In this document: positions 11,810-22,094 of the stretch, piece by piece | How the letters are laid out: each line of letters starts with the position of its first letter | How positions within the stretch are numbered: the stretch's first letter is position 1 | Assembly (NCBI RefSeq): GCF_026745355.1 | Contig: NC_079210.1 | Span: 15,539,922 to 15,603,921 of the forward strand | Direction of reading: 5' to 3' | Origin: Beta vulgaris subsp. vulgaris | Taxonomy: Eukaryota; Streptophyta; Magnoliopsida; Caryophyllales; Amaranthaceae | DNA: 64,000 nucleotides | Program-made: the position numbers and the translations under genes | The notes under the pieces: model-generated | The model's database searches: none | Seen by the model: the letters and a program-made list of their open reading frames with translations, nothing else | What the model was told of the DNA's origin: nothing

Positions 11810-11952
11810 GAGCAATTGGTTTCAAGAAGCGAAAGCCACTGTTCAAATAACTCTTGCACCAGGTAAGGATAAGGTTTGAGAGTCAAAGGTGAAACCTCGT
11901 GCAACTACAAGAGACCAGCGTCAAGAGATGTCAAATATCCATTAAAATCCAT
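11810..11952 (-). pseudogene. First exon of a PP2A regulatory subunit B''-like gene, captured
   Basis: The minus strand has an ATG at 11952 and an open run MDFNGYLTSLDAGLL, a TAG, then LHEVSPLTLKPYPYL and LFEQWLSLLETN, with a clean TC|GTAAGT donor after 11810. The pattern 'LL-LPEVSPLALK...LF-QWLSLPET' is what I recall for the N-terminus of plant EF-hand B'' subunits of protein phosphatase 2A. The TAG falls where the family has Gln. The stretch upstream (12000-12250) is UTR-like. The assignment is from memory of the motif and should be searched. Confidence 0.55.
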
Positions 11953-12299
11953 CTTGATTATTCATAGAACTACGAATAAAGCCGAATGAAATCTCGCAAT
12001 AAAAAATCGATGAAATTGCCAAACCTTAGACAAAACAAATAAAGCACAAACCACAACAGTTCTCCTTGTAAAATTCTACTGTGAGTCACAATCAGCGATG
12101 AGTTTGAGAAACATGAGAGAAAACATAAAGTTTTTGAAACCCTAATCACAAATATCATGAGGGAATCTAATACTAGAATGGCGAATCGAGGTGAGAGAGA
12201 AAGTTTTTGAATCAGAGAAAATCCTTAAAAAACCAAAAAAAAAACCTAAAATACAGCAATAAAGTTCGCATAAAATTACCTTGACATGCGTTCCAAGGA

Positions 12300-12680
12300 G
12301 CGCATCTGAGAGTGAAGAGGGAAGAGGGAGACAGAGAAGCCGTTTGAAGGAGAGGGAAGAAAAGAGAGAATGCGGAGGGAGGGAAAAGTTAAAACACTAG
12401 AGAGGGAAGGAGGCCTGATGAGGAGAGTGAAAATAAACGATGCGAGTTTTTGTTTCCATAGATGTGAAAGGGTTCAAGTGCTCGGGTTGACTAACCGGAG
12501 CACTTATTCACAAATGCTCGGGTTGATTAATCAACCGGAGCATTTGATGTCAAATGCTCCGGTTAACTAATTAACCCGAGCATTTGTGAATTCTTTTTAT
12601 TAAAATTTTTCGCAAATGCTCGGGTTGATTAGTCAATCGGAGCATTTGATAAGTAGCAAAAGCAGTTTTTTCCACTAGTG
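12300..12680 (-). repeat. CACTA-like terminus: purine-rich leader, subterminal repeats, TIR
   Basis: A purine-rich tract (12310-12440) is followed by four to five copies of 'caaatgctcgggttgatta' and its complement with 'aaccggagcatttg' (12480-12655). The end is 'gcagttttttccactagtg' at 12680, so the opposite strand starts CACTAGTGGAAAAAA. The repeats are arranged as inverted pairs able to form perfect hairpins. This is the 5' (promoter-side) end of a minus-oriented element by comparison with the ends at 13264 and 15530. Confidence 0.6.
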
Positions 12681-12779
12681 GATCGAACAATCTAATTAGA
12701 TTAAACCCTAGTATTATCTTGAGTAATTCAGAAAAACCTAGAAATTAGGAGAAAATAAAACCAGAAGGCGTTTGGAGGT

Positions 12780-13264
12780 TGAAGATTCAGGTACGGATTG
12801 AGGGAGGTCGAAGCCTTGTGATTCGACGGTGCTGTTAATGGCGGGATTGAGCAAGGGACGGAGGGAACGAAGACGTGTTGGGATTTCAGTTAGGCGACGG
12901 GATTGAGCAAGGGACGGAGGGAGGACGACGGGTAGGGAGGGACGGAGGGAGCGAAGGAAGGCTGAGGGACGACGTCGGAGGTGTTTAGTGCGAGGGTTTC
13001 AATTGGGAGGAAAATGATGAAGAATTGATACGAAAGAGGGAGGGACATATGGAGTGTGCAAATAATAACTCGAAAATTATAAGTGGGAAATAATGCAAAT
13101 GCTCCGGTTAATTAGTCAACAGGAGCATTTGACATCAAACGCTCTGGTTGACTAATCAACTCGAGTATTTGTGAATTTTTTAAATTAAATTTTTCACAAT
13201 TGCTCGGGTTGATTAGTTAACCGGAGCATTTGATAAGTAGAAAAGGCAATTTTTTCCACTAGTG
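12780..13264 (-). repeat. Second CACTA-like terminus with duplicated G-rich tract
   Basis: A G/A-rich tract contains a direct duplication of 'gggattgagcaagggacggaggga' (12842 and 12898). It is followed by subterminal motif pairs at 13090-13240 and the terminus 'cttattttttccactagtg'-like end at 13257-13264. The order matches the block ending at 12680, so two ends of the same family sit 584 bp apart in the same orientation. Tandem ends of this kind suggest either nested insertion or end duplication. Confidence 0.55.
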
Positions 13265-15239
13265 TATTAGGGGTTTTGCAAGTTATTTTTCATCTCCAAT
13301 CTTCTATATAAGTGGGTAAGATGAATTCCTCAACTAATTTAAGTTTTCTTTCAAAATTATGAAGTTAGGGTTTATGTTTATGAAATTGAATTGGGGTTCT
13401 GATTTTTAATTGTTTGGGTGCGGAATTGAATGAATAAAATGTTTATTTAGTTGTTTACTAGTTAGTTTAGATTAATAGAATGTTAAGTAAACTTGTTGTT
13501 CAAAGAGAATTGTGGTGTAATTCGTATAAATTAATGTCAGTTTCATAAAATGCAGTTTTAAGCACTTTCTGGGCATTTTCAGCAAAAATACCATTTAACA
13601 AAAGTTGTTCGTATTGGAATTTTATCCATGATAGGCTCAAGAAACACTTGATTTGGATTTTGTATGAGGAGGTTGTGTCCATTTTAAGTTTCTGCTGAAA
13701 TCGATAAAAAGTATAGTTAGTTTCGAATGTTTTAAGTTTCAATGTTTTTTCTAATGGACTTTTGAGTGTCTAAAGTATAATAGGAATATTAATGTTGATT
13801 TAATATAAACTAAGGGAGATTCTAGTATTATTGGTATTAATTACTTTGGTAATCAAAGGAAAATGACAGTTTAAGTAAATAAGTTATGAGAATTAGTTAT
13901 ACTTACTTGAATAAAAAAAGGGGGTTGATGTTTTATAAAACTAAAGTTAATAAAAACTCATTAACTATATTAGCCAAATCTATTAATATTTATTAAGTAC
14001 ATGTATGTTTATATTGTAGATATCGGTTTCATTGAGGAGCTGTATTGACTGGGCTAGTTGGTTTGATATATTTTAAAAGGTAAAATTCCTTACTCAAATC
14101 TTTAATAGTTACGAGAAAGGTCTACAAAAGATAAGATTTCAACTAAAACTTTCACATTTACGAGAAAAGATTATAAAGGTATGTATTTCTCTTGAGTTGA
14201 GATTGGTTTGAATAGGAGGATGTTCCTCCTAATACAGATAGTTTGTTTTCAAACCTTGAATTATAGAATAGTTACATAAAAAGATTTATGAATAGTTTTA
14301 TGTTTTACTGGTTGGGATTGCCTTTATGGTGTCTCAAGGAATTGAAACTTGTCGGGATCGTCTCAACATTACAGAATAGTTGGGGTACGTTGATCAGTAC
14401 CTCGAACTTAGATCTTCTGCTAAGGTTTGACCGTTTGTGGGGTGTGCACAGTAGGGGTCTTTGTCTAATAGTTATCCGGAGGGCCGAGCTAGCCCAATGG
14501 GAAATAAAGTTCATTTCATTCCATAGATTTATGATTCTAAGATTCTGAAAGATATTGTTTTAGCAAAGAAAATAGAAAAGTATTTGGTTTGGAAAAGAAA
14601 TAAAGAAAAATGTTTTATAATGTTTTCAATTAGTATTGTGGTTCCAAAAGTAAATGATTTGTAGGATATAATTAATGCATCCTACCTGCATATGTATTTT
14701 GGCTTTACAGTATTGAATGTTGCTCAGCCTGTTTGGCTGATACTACATGCCTGATATATGTGGGTACATGAAGGCTTAGAGCCGGGGTGTGGGTAGAGAG
14801 CAACGTCCACTAGTTTTGCATAAATTATAGTTATAATAGTTCTTTTCTAGTGCATTTCTTATATATAATCAATAATTTTAAGGCTTAGGGTTGTAAATAT
14901 TAATCCACCTAAATCTTTATTCGGTTAGATTGTAATAGTTTAAATTAAGCTTTAATTTAGTTTTAGTGCAGGTAGTTCTTCCTTGGCGATTATTCTCGTG
15001 ATAATCGTGGAATAACACGTTTGGATTTCGAGTAATTAAACAGGAATTTCGTTGGTATTTGAGCTGGGTGGAGTTGTTGAGAATTTAGAATATGGATTAC
15101 TGATTTGTTGAAACAGGTTTATAATTCGGACGCCGGTCCAAAATTAATTTTTAGGTAATCCATATTTCAAACGAAACTCTACCAAATTTTCTATAGAACT
15201 TTACTATTATTTATTAGATTAAGCACTCGAAATTCAGGG
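13265..15239. other. Unassigned AT-rich region
   Basis: Nearly 2 kb without a gene that I can name. The stretch 14280-15180 is less AT-rich and has a promoter- or LTR-like feel (for example 'gtttggctgatactacatgcc', 'gagccggggtgtgggtagag'), but I see no TG...CA borders, primer site or second copy in the window. Confidence 0.4.
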
Positions 15240-15530
15240 GTGTTATATCAGTGGGGAAGGATGCGAAGGACTTGGGAGGGAGGGAGGTACGACGGAGGAC
15301 GGCTGAGTGGGGGAGGATGCGAAGGACTTGGGAAGTTGGTAGGGAGGGGGTACGACTTACGGTCCAATATTTGATTGCATTAGCCAGGGGGGATTTCACC
15401 AAAAGAAAAAACTCGCGCCTAACGATCCAAGTGCTCCATTGATCAAGCCGGGAATTTATGATACAAATGCTCGTGTTGATTAGTCAACGAAAGCATTTGA
15501 TAAGTAGCAAAAGCTATTTTTTACACTAGT
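15240..15530 (-). repeat. Third CACTA-like terminus with duplicated G-rich tract
   Basis: A tandem duplication of 'ggaaggatgcgaaggacttggga' (15256 and 15311) is followed by two degraded subterminal motifs at 15425-15500 and the end 'agctattttttacactagt' at 15530. The layout is the same as at 12300-12680 and 12780-13264: G-rich tract, subterminal pairs, TIR. The orientation is also the same. Confidence 0.55.
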
Positions 15531-15877
15531 AAACAGATAAATCTGTTACACAAGCTCTCCATTCCTAAATCCCGATGATGCAACATTTGCACACCTATAG
15601 ATGGCAATGAACTAAAGAATCTGCTCACCAAGAATGGGTCATCACAGGATTAATAAGGCAACGCCATGATCCACACATACAAACAAAGCACGTAGTCAGC
15701 AAAGTTGAGTACTACATAATAATAAATAAACATTGTTAACATGATACTACTAAATAATAAGCACGGATATATAACAACATAACAATCTAACAAATCTACA
15801 GATAACTTTTACTGAACCAAACTTTAACAATCTTTTTATTACTTTAATGGAATAGTCATTGGACCGAGTTGTCTCAT

Positions 15878-16063
15878 CTAATAACTAGCCTTCCCTTTAG
15901 AAGACGAAATACGGGCGTGACTCTGTATTCCATAATAACCTACGATATCGAGGGATCTTTTGACAAAAATAGGAACGGTGATCAATCCAATTCCCAGAAA
16001 AAGCCATGGCACAACAACCATGTACTCCAAATCCTGATTCTCCAACTTCAGACGTGCACCAGT
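15878..16063 (-). pseudogene. Intact last exon of an unidentified membrane-protein gene
   Basis: After an AACTTTAG acceptor at 16064-16065 an uninterrupted 61-codon frame runs to a TAG at 15878-15880. It begins TGARLKLENQDLEYM, then VVVPWLFLGIGLITVPIFV (about residues 16-34), a clear hydrophobic segment. It ends with RSLDIVGYYGIQSHARISSS and GKASY. The codon quality and frame length are far above the local background. No upstream exon was found in 16.1-17.2 kb, so I read it as a gene fragment, perhaps captured like the fragments to the left. I do not know the family. Confidence 0.5.
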
Positions 16064-16069
16064 CTAAAG

Positions 16070-17240
16070 TTTAATTTATTACTATCCAAGTTTCACTTTA
16101 CATGATTTACCAATTATTACTTGTTATGACAGACAAGCAATGCAGATAATATATAATCAAACATTCACAACTTTATTCCTTTTTATCTTAAGATTAAATA
16201 AGTGATCATACAACTTAGAACCCAAGATTAATTCCTTCTTTATTTCAATCATTCTTATTTGTTGAACCTTGCCAACAACCAACTTACCTTTCAAAGGTAG
16301 AAATTATCAACTTACCAAATAAGGCCCACAGTTATCATAGAGTAGTGAAAATAATAATATAAGCAAACACCTGATTCAATCATGATCCAACTAATAAATA
16401 TATTGATTCCCCCAGTGAATTAATAAATAAAGTTTCCATCCAACATGCTTGCATCAATTTTCCATACAAACATGATATTAATCTCATAAATAAATCTCAT
16501 AATTCACATGTTCACACACATGCATAAACATGTAGAATCCAATTATAGTAGCAATCATATATGAACTCACATAGTTCCTATACATGATACGACATAACTT
16601 TTTTTCCTAAAATCATGATACTACATCAAACAACACATAGGTATGTATGTACCTTGTGTAGACAAATTAATAGGCTGCTTTTAATCAACTTTAGAAGTCG
16701 CCTACAGAAATCTAAAAAACTAATAGAATTTATAATCAATACTCCAAATAAATTACAGCAACTTTAAAATACTTTGAATTCCTTTTAAAAATATTTAAAA
16801 GTTATTTTTATCATTAAAACTTTAATTACTCATATTCCCTATCATAGTACTATTATACTAGTCATGAAAACCCATAAAACTCTATTAATAACAACCTTTT
16901 TCAAATTTAAGCAACTTATAAATTATTAAAACTCCCTTTAAACATACTTAAACATGCTTAAATTCACAAGTTAAACCAATTTCATAGTTTATAACATGCT
17001 ATTATGATTTTTCAATCTTTAACACCCTAAAAATCCATGCTTTAATAATTAAAAATTCAATTTAAACATAATGATCAAATTTGAATTTTTATTCTTTCAA
17101 TACATAATTTATATAATCATATATTTATCATTAAAATAGTAAATTAACGCTTATAATCATAATTAGTACTAAAACAAAACATAAAAATATAATTTTAAAT
17201 AAAAATTTTAGGAAGAAGAAAAAGAAATCAAATCAAACAA
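16070..17240. other. AT-rich sequence, no feature seen
   Basis: Very AT-rich (especially 16730-17200) with only short homopolymer-like runs and no domain or repeat border that I can support. Confidence 0.5.
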
Positions 17241-17244
17241 GATA

Positions 17245-17352
17245 GGATTTCGCTCCGCTTAGCCCTATCCCCTGCTAAAGGTATTTTAATGATAGGTTAT
17301 ATAGGAACTAGACGATCCTATTTGGTCAAATACCTAGCAACAAACTCCTATG
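17245..17352 (+). other. Nuclear insert of plastid DNA (ycf2 fragment)
   Basis: A block of about 108 bp with composition unlike its flanks translates to [19 protein letters not shown], then [16 protein letters not shown]. This is the Walker-A region of plastid ycf2, where the usual wording is [35 protein letters not shown]. Both ends break off sharply into unrelated sequence. A plastid fragment in nuclear DNA (NUPT) is common in plants; the several substitutions suggest it is not very recent. Confidence 0.8.
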
Positions 17353-17354
17353 AG

Positions 17355-17940
17355 GATCGCCGACGCGCAAGGACAGCAGCAGTCGACTATGGTGATCGGT
17401 ATGAAGTAGTGGTGGTGTTTGTTGTGGAGGAAGAAAGTATTTCTTGAAGAAGAATAAAGGAAGAAGGGAGAAAGAAAACTCATGTGAAAGGAGAGGAGAG
17501 AGTGAGGGTCGGTTATTAAGTGGGAGGAGGAGAGAGAATATTTTTGGGGGTAAAATATTTGGGCTTAATGATATTTATAGGCAAGCTTTCCTTTTGGGAT
17601 TAGGAAAAGTTAATTGGATCCTAAGTAGGATAGAAGAATTAAAACGATTGATGAATAAACTCCTAACATTACTAGAAGTTCCTTTTCCTAGTCCAATTAG
17701 TATTTGGATTCCTTAAGCCCATTTAAAATCCTTTTTCAAATCCAATTAGTATTCCAAATAATTTTCAAAGCATGCCTTAACAAAATATTTTAACTTTCTT
17801 AAATCTTTAAAATAATTTCTTTGACTTTTAAAATAGTCAACCCTTTAAATAAATAAATTATTTTAAACTAAATTATATTTAAATATAAATATATATATAT
17901 ATAATTAAATATATTTATAAAATCCATAAATTTTCGGGGG
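17355..17940. other. Spacer with a purine-rich tract
   Basis: 17440-17560 is GA-rich. A duplicated phrase 'tccaattagtatt' occurs at 17692 and 17740. The rest is AT-rich and ends in a TA run near 17890. No gene is seen. Confidence 0.4.
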
Positions 17941-17944
17941 GTTA

Positions 17945-20754
17945 TAGTTGTGCTATTAAATTAGGGATTTTTTAAAAAAGAAAAGTAAAATTAATAATAG
18001 TGCATGCCCTAGTTCTTTGCTTTTTCGGGGATTCTATTTTTCTTCGTGAGAAGGAATGTAAGCACCTCACAAAGGTTCAAGAGTTTCGATCTAGCTAAAA
18101 ATCTTATCCTAGATGTTAGAGTCTATGATGTTGATGTTGGGAGTTTTCTAATTTGGAGAAGATGTTGTCTACAGTTCAGAAATTGCTAGAGTATAATATG
18201 CAGTAAATTAATATTAGGAAAAATTGTTATACAGGAGTTATAATTAGTTTATGTTTTTGTTGCTTGTCAATATCACTTAATGAGACATTTGATGCATGTG
18301 TACTATGTTGAAACACAATTATTTTGCTGCTGCTTCTTGTTGTGTTGTTTTCGTACAGCTTTAGCAAGGTGTATAATTTATTTTTAAAAAACAAAATACT
18401 CTCAAGTGCTCCGGCTTTCAACCGGAGCATTTATTTGATCAAATACTTCGGTTGTTTAAAAAATTGGAGCATTTGACCACCAAATGCTTCTGTGGTTAAG
18501 GAAAAGCCGAAGCATTTGTGTGCTCCAGTTTTCCCATAACAACCGGAGGATTTAAGAACATTTTCTTTTTAAAAAACAAAATATTTTAGGGTGTTTAATT
18601 TTTTTAAAACAATGTAAGTGGTGTTTAACCGTCAATCATGTAGAGAAAGTTGTGCTATTAAATTAGAGATTTTTCAAAACAAAAAAAATTATACTTAATG
18701 ATAGTGCACACCCTTGTTCTTTACTTTTTTTAGGGATTCTATTTCTCTTCTTGAGAAGGAACGGAAGCCCCACACAGAGTTACAAGAGTTTCGATCTAGC
18801 TAACAATCTTATTCTAGATGTTAGAGTTATGATGTTGGTGTTTGGTATTTTCAGATTTGGAGAAGATGTAGTCTACCGTTCAGAAATTGTCTAGAGTGTA
18901 ATGTGTGTTAAATTAATTTTTGCAAAAATTGTTAACAGAAGTTATAATTACTTTATGTATTTGTTGCTGGTCAATATCATTTCATGAGACATTTTATGCA
19001 TGTGTACTATGTTAAAACATAAGGGTTATGTTGCGTTTTTTTTGTTGTGTTGTCGTCGTACAGCTTCAGCTAGTTGTACCATTTTCTTTCTGAAAAGAAA
19101 ATGTTTCAAATGCTCTGATTCCAACCGGAGCATATATTTGATCAAATGCTCCGCTTGTTTAAAAAATCGGAGCATTTTACCACAAAATGCTTCCGTTATT
19201 AAGGGGAAATCGGAGCATTTGTGTTCTCAAATGCTCTAATTTTCCTTAACAACTGGAACATTGGAGAACATTTTCCTTTTAAAAAAAATTGCTTAGGATG
19301 TTTTATATTTTTAAAAAATTGTAAGTTGTGTTTAACCGTCAATCATGGAGAGAAAGTTGTGTTATTAAATTACGGATTATTTTTTAAAAAATTAAACTTA
19401 ATAATAGTGCTTACCTCGTACTTTGCTTTTTTCAGGGATTCTATTCATCTTCCTGAGAAGGAACGGAAACCCCACACAAAGGTTCAAGAGTTTCGATCTA
19501 TCTAAATCTTGTCCTAGATGTTAGAGACTATGGTGTTGGTATTTGGAGTTTTCAGATTTTGAGAAGATGATGTCTACAGTTCATAAATGGTTTAGTGTGT
19601 AATATGTGTTGAATTAATATTTGCAAAAATTGTTATATAGGATTTATAATTACTTTATGTATTTGTTGCTAGCCAATATCATTTAATGAGACATTTTGAT
19701 GCATGTGTACTATGTTGAAACACAATGGATATTCTGCTTCTTCTTGTTGTGTTGTCGTCATACAATTCTAGCAAGTTGTACAATTTTTTTTAAAAAGAAA
19801 ATGTTCTCAAATTCCCCAGTTTCAACCGGAGTATTCATTTGATCAAAAGCTCCAGTTGTTTAAAAAATCGAAGCAATTGACCACCAAATGGTAAGGGAAA
19901 CCGTAGCAATTGTATGCTCCGATTTTCGCTTGACAATCGGAGCATTTGAAAACATTTTATTTTAAAAAAAAATTATTTAGGGTGTTTTATTTTTTTTTTA
20001 AACTGTAAGTTGTGTTTAACCGTCAACCCTGGAGATAAAGTTGTGCTATTAAATTAGGAATTTCTTGAAAAATAAAATTAAACCTAATAATAGTGCGCAC
20101 CTTGTTCTTTGCTTTTTCAGGGATTCGACTTCTCTGCCTAAGAAGGAACATAAGCCCTTTAAAAAGGTTCAAGAGTTTCAATAATCTAGCTAAAAAAATT
20201 ATTCTAGATGTTAGAGTCTATGATGTTGGTGTTTGGAGTTTTCAGATTTGGAAAAGATGTTGTCTACCGTTCAGAAATTGTCTAGAGTGTAATGTATGTT
20301 AGATTAATATTTGCAAAAAAATTTAGAAAAGAGTTATAATTACTTTATGTATTTTTTGCCAGTCAATATCATTTAATGAGACATTTGAAGCGTGTGTACT
20401 CTGTTGAAACACAATAGTTCTCCTGCTGCTTCTTGTTGTATTGTCGTTGTACAGCTTGAGCAAGGTGTACAATTTTTTTTAAAAAAAGAAAATGTTTTCA
20501 AATGCTCCAGTTGTTAAGGGAAACCCGGAGCATTTGATAACACAAATGCTCTGGTTTTCCTTTAACAACAGAAGAATTTGGTGGTCAAATGCTCCGATTT
20601 TTTGAACAACAAGAGCATTTGATCACATAAACACTCAAGTTGAAAACGGAGCATTTGTAAAATATTCAAATGCTCGTATGACGTCTGTCACGAGCCAAAT
20701 ATGGAGCATTTGTGGCCTTTTTAACAGGAGTATTTGAGTATTTTTCCATTAGTG
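17945..20754 (+). repeat. Four tandem copies of a ~700-bp unit ending at a CACTA-like terminus
   Basis: Units start near 17945, 18649, 19356 and 20037 with 'gttgtgctattaaatta', giving periods of about 704, 707 and 681 bp. Each has the same parts: an acceptor 'ctttgctttttcag', a short exon-like frame (DSI-L-EKERKPHTKVQEFRS-stop in copies 1-3, divergent in copy 4), 'gatgttagagtctatgatgttggtg', a 'gcatgtgtactatgttgaaacacaat' stretch, and a block of 'caaatgctccggtt' inverted pairs. The fourth copy runs into 'gtatttttccattagtg' (20754), a degraded CACTA terminus. It looks like an amplified 3' end of a CACTA element that includes its last exon. Confidence 0.75.
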
Positions 20755-20972
20755 CCTCTTGCATTATAGAATAGGGAATAGTTGTAGAGATCTTAGGAAT
20801 GTGAAGAACCACGCTTCAAATGTTTTTGAGGTTATTAGATTGGTGTTCCTTTTCTTTAGTGCTTTATCTTATTTTTCCGAAGCTAGCACAATAAAAGCAT
20901 ATTTAACAATTAAAAAACAATATTTTGGATCTTTATTTACTTTCTTTGTTATTACATTAGTGCACTATTAAG

Positions 20973-21395
20973 ATGTTTTTCTGTAATGAAACTTTGCGAA
21001 TAATTTTTCTTACATATTATTTCAGTTTATTAGATGAAAATTACGCAATTAATTTAACTTTTAATATATATACATGCCAATGGTGCATGATTTCACAAAT
21101 AACCATAATTTGGAGTATGATTATTCAAGGTTGGGCATTAGAAACATTTGGAAGAAGATACATTTATAAGGATCTTTTCGTTTATAATTTTCCGTGTGAA
21201 TTTGAGCCAAAACGAAGTGAAAAGTTATTAGAAGAAATATGAAAAAGGAGTCACGCCTATTTTCCTGAACATAATTTCCGTTCTGCTTATGAGAATAGGA
21301 CGATTCCAGGGGTTTTGGAAACTAAACTTGAAGAACTTTTTCATTTATTGGTCACACGACCCAATGCTAATTATGGTTTGGAAGATGTGGGCTCC
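20973..21395 (+). pseudogene. Exon-like coding remnant, family not recognised
   Basis: One frame is open from about 20973 to a GTAAGT donor at 21396, except for a single TGA at 21240-21242. Before the stop it reads IIQGWALETFGRRYIYKDLF, then NFPCEFEPKRSEKLLEEI. After it comes RSHAYFPEHNFRSAYENR, then LETKLEELFHLLVTRPNANY and GLEDVGS. The length, the codon-like composition and the donor argue for a former exon. It starts about 220 bp outside the CACTA-like terminus at 20754. I do not recognise the protein. Confidence 0.45.
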
Positions 21396-21734
21396 GTAAG
21401 TTCGTATTATTCTCCTAGAATATGCTATTGTATGCGTGGATCACTAAACCCGCTTATTTTAATGACTTATTCGGCTTTTCTTATTCTGTAAACTACTTTC
21501 CTACTCTTATTAGGATACTTAGTATTATTTATATTAGGTTTCACACACACTCTAGCTTTTAGTTATAGTTTCTTTATTCTCTCTAGCATTTCAGTTGTAA
21601 AACCTTAGTTTTTTTTTGAAATAAAACCATAGTTTTTTCTCCTTCTTCATCAATTCATGAACTCCATTAATATATTTTATTGTATTTTTATTTCCTTCTG
21701 TTTCTTTTATTTGTTCTTTAAATTATATTTTCTT

Positions 21735-22085
21735 GGAAAAATTGACAATAGAGGTCTGAACTCTGGGCGATAATTTTTAAAAGGTTTGAACTATTGATTA
21801 ACATGTGTAGGTCCCAACTTTAGGAGGTCTTAACTTTTAGCGGGCCTCGGTGACTTAAAACTGACGATTTTTTTAAAATTTCACCTAGTTCCTACTTCCC
21901 TCCCTCAATTAACCCTTCTGGTGTGAACCAAGTTTTACAAATTATGACATATTAAGCCAGTTTCAAGTCACTAAGGCCTGCTAAAAGTTAATACTCCCTA
22001 AAGTTGGGACCTACACAGGTTAATCAATAGTTCAGACCTTTTAAAAATTATCACCCAAAGTGAGACCTCTATCGTCAATTTTTCC
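21735..22085. mobile_element. MULE-type MITE with ~130-bp terminal inverted repeats and 9-bp TSD
   Basis: Begins GGAAAAATTGACAATAGAGG and ends with the inverted copy ...ATCGTCAATTTTTCC. The arms match for about 130 bp with few differences, so nearly the whole 351-bp element can fold back. It is flanked by a perfect 9-bp direct repeat TATTTTCTT (21726-21734 and 22086-22094). Long TIRs and a 9-bp duplication point to the Mutator superfamily. There is no coding content. Confidence 0.9.
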
Positions 22086-22094
22086 TATTTTCTT

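Larger units (their letters stand above)
1690..12680 (-). mobile_element. Probable CACTA-type element carrying host gene fragments, with nested LINE and Helitron
   Basis: The left limit is the subterminal block at 1690-2063. The right limit is the matching block at 12480-12680, which ends in 'tttttccactagtg', so the minus strand starts CACTAGTGGAAAAA. Between them, all on the minus strand, lie exon-like pieces of unrelated genes: probable PP2A B'' exon 1 (11810-11952), fibrillarin (10289-10996) and two unnamed exons (6081-6278, 5346-5452). A LINE and a Helitron are inserted inside. I see no TNP2-like transposase here, so it would be non-autonomous. Pairing these two ends as one element is inference: other ends of the same family lie at 13264, 15530 and 20754. 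Confidence 0.42.

Noticed and set aside
13780..15180. Possible solo LTR
   Set aside because: Composition and some phrases are LTR-like, but no TG...CA borders, target duplication or second copy could be identified.
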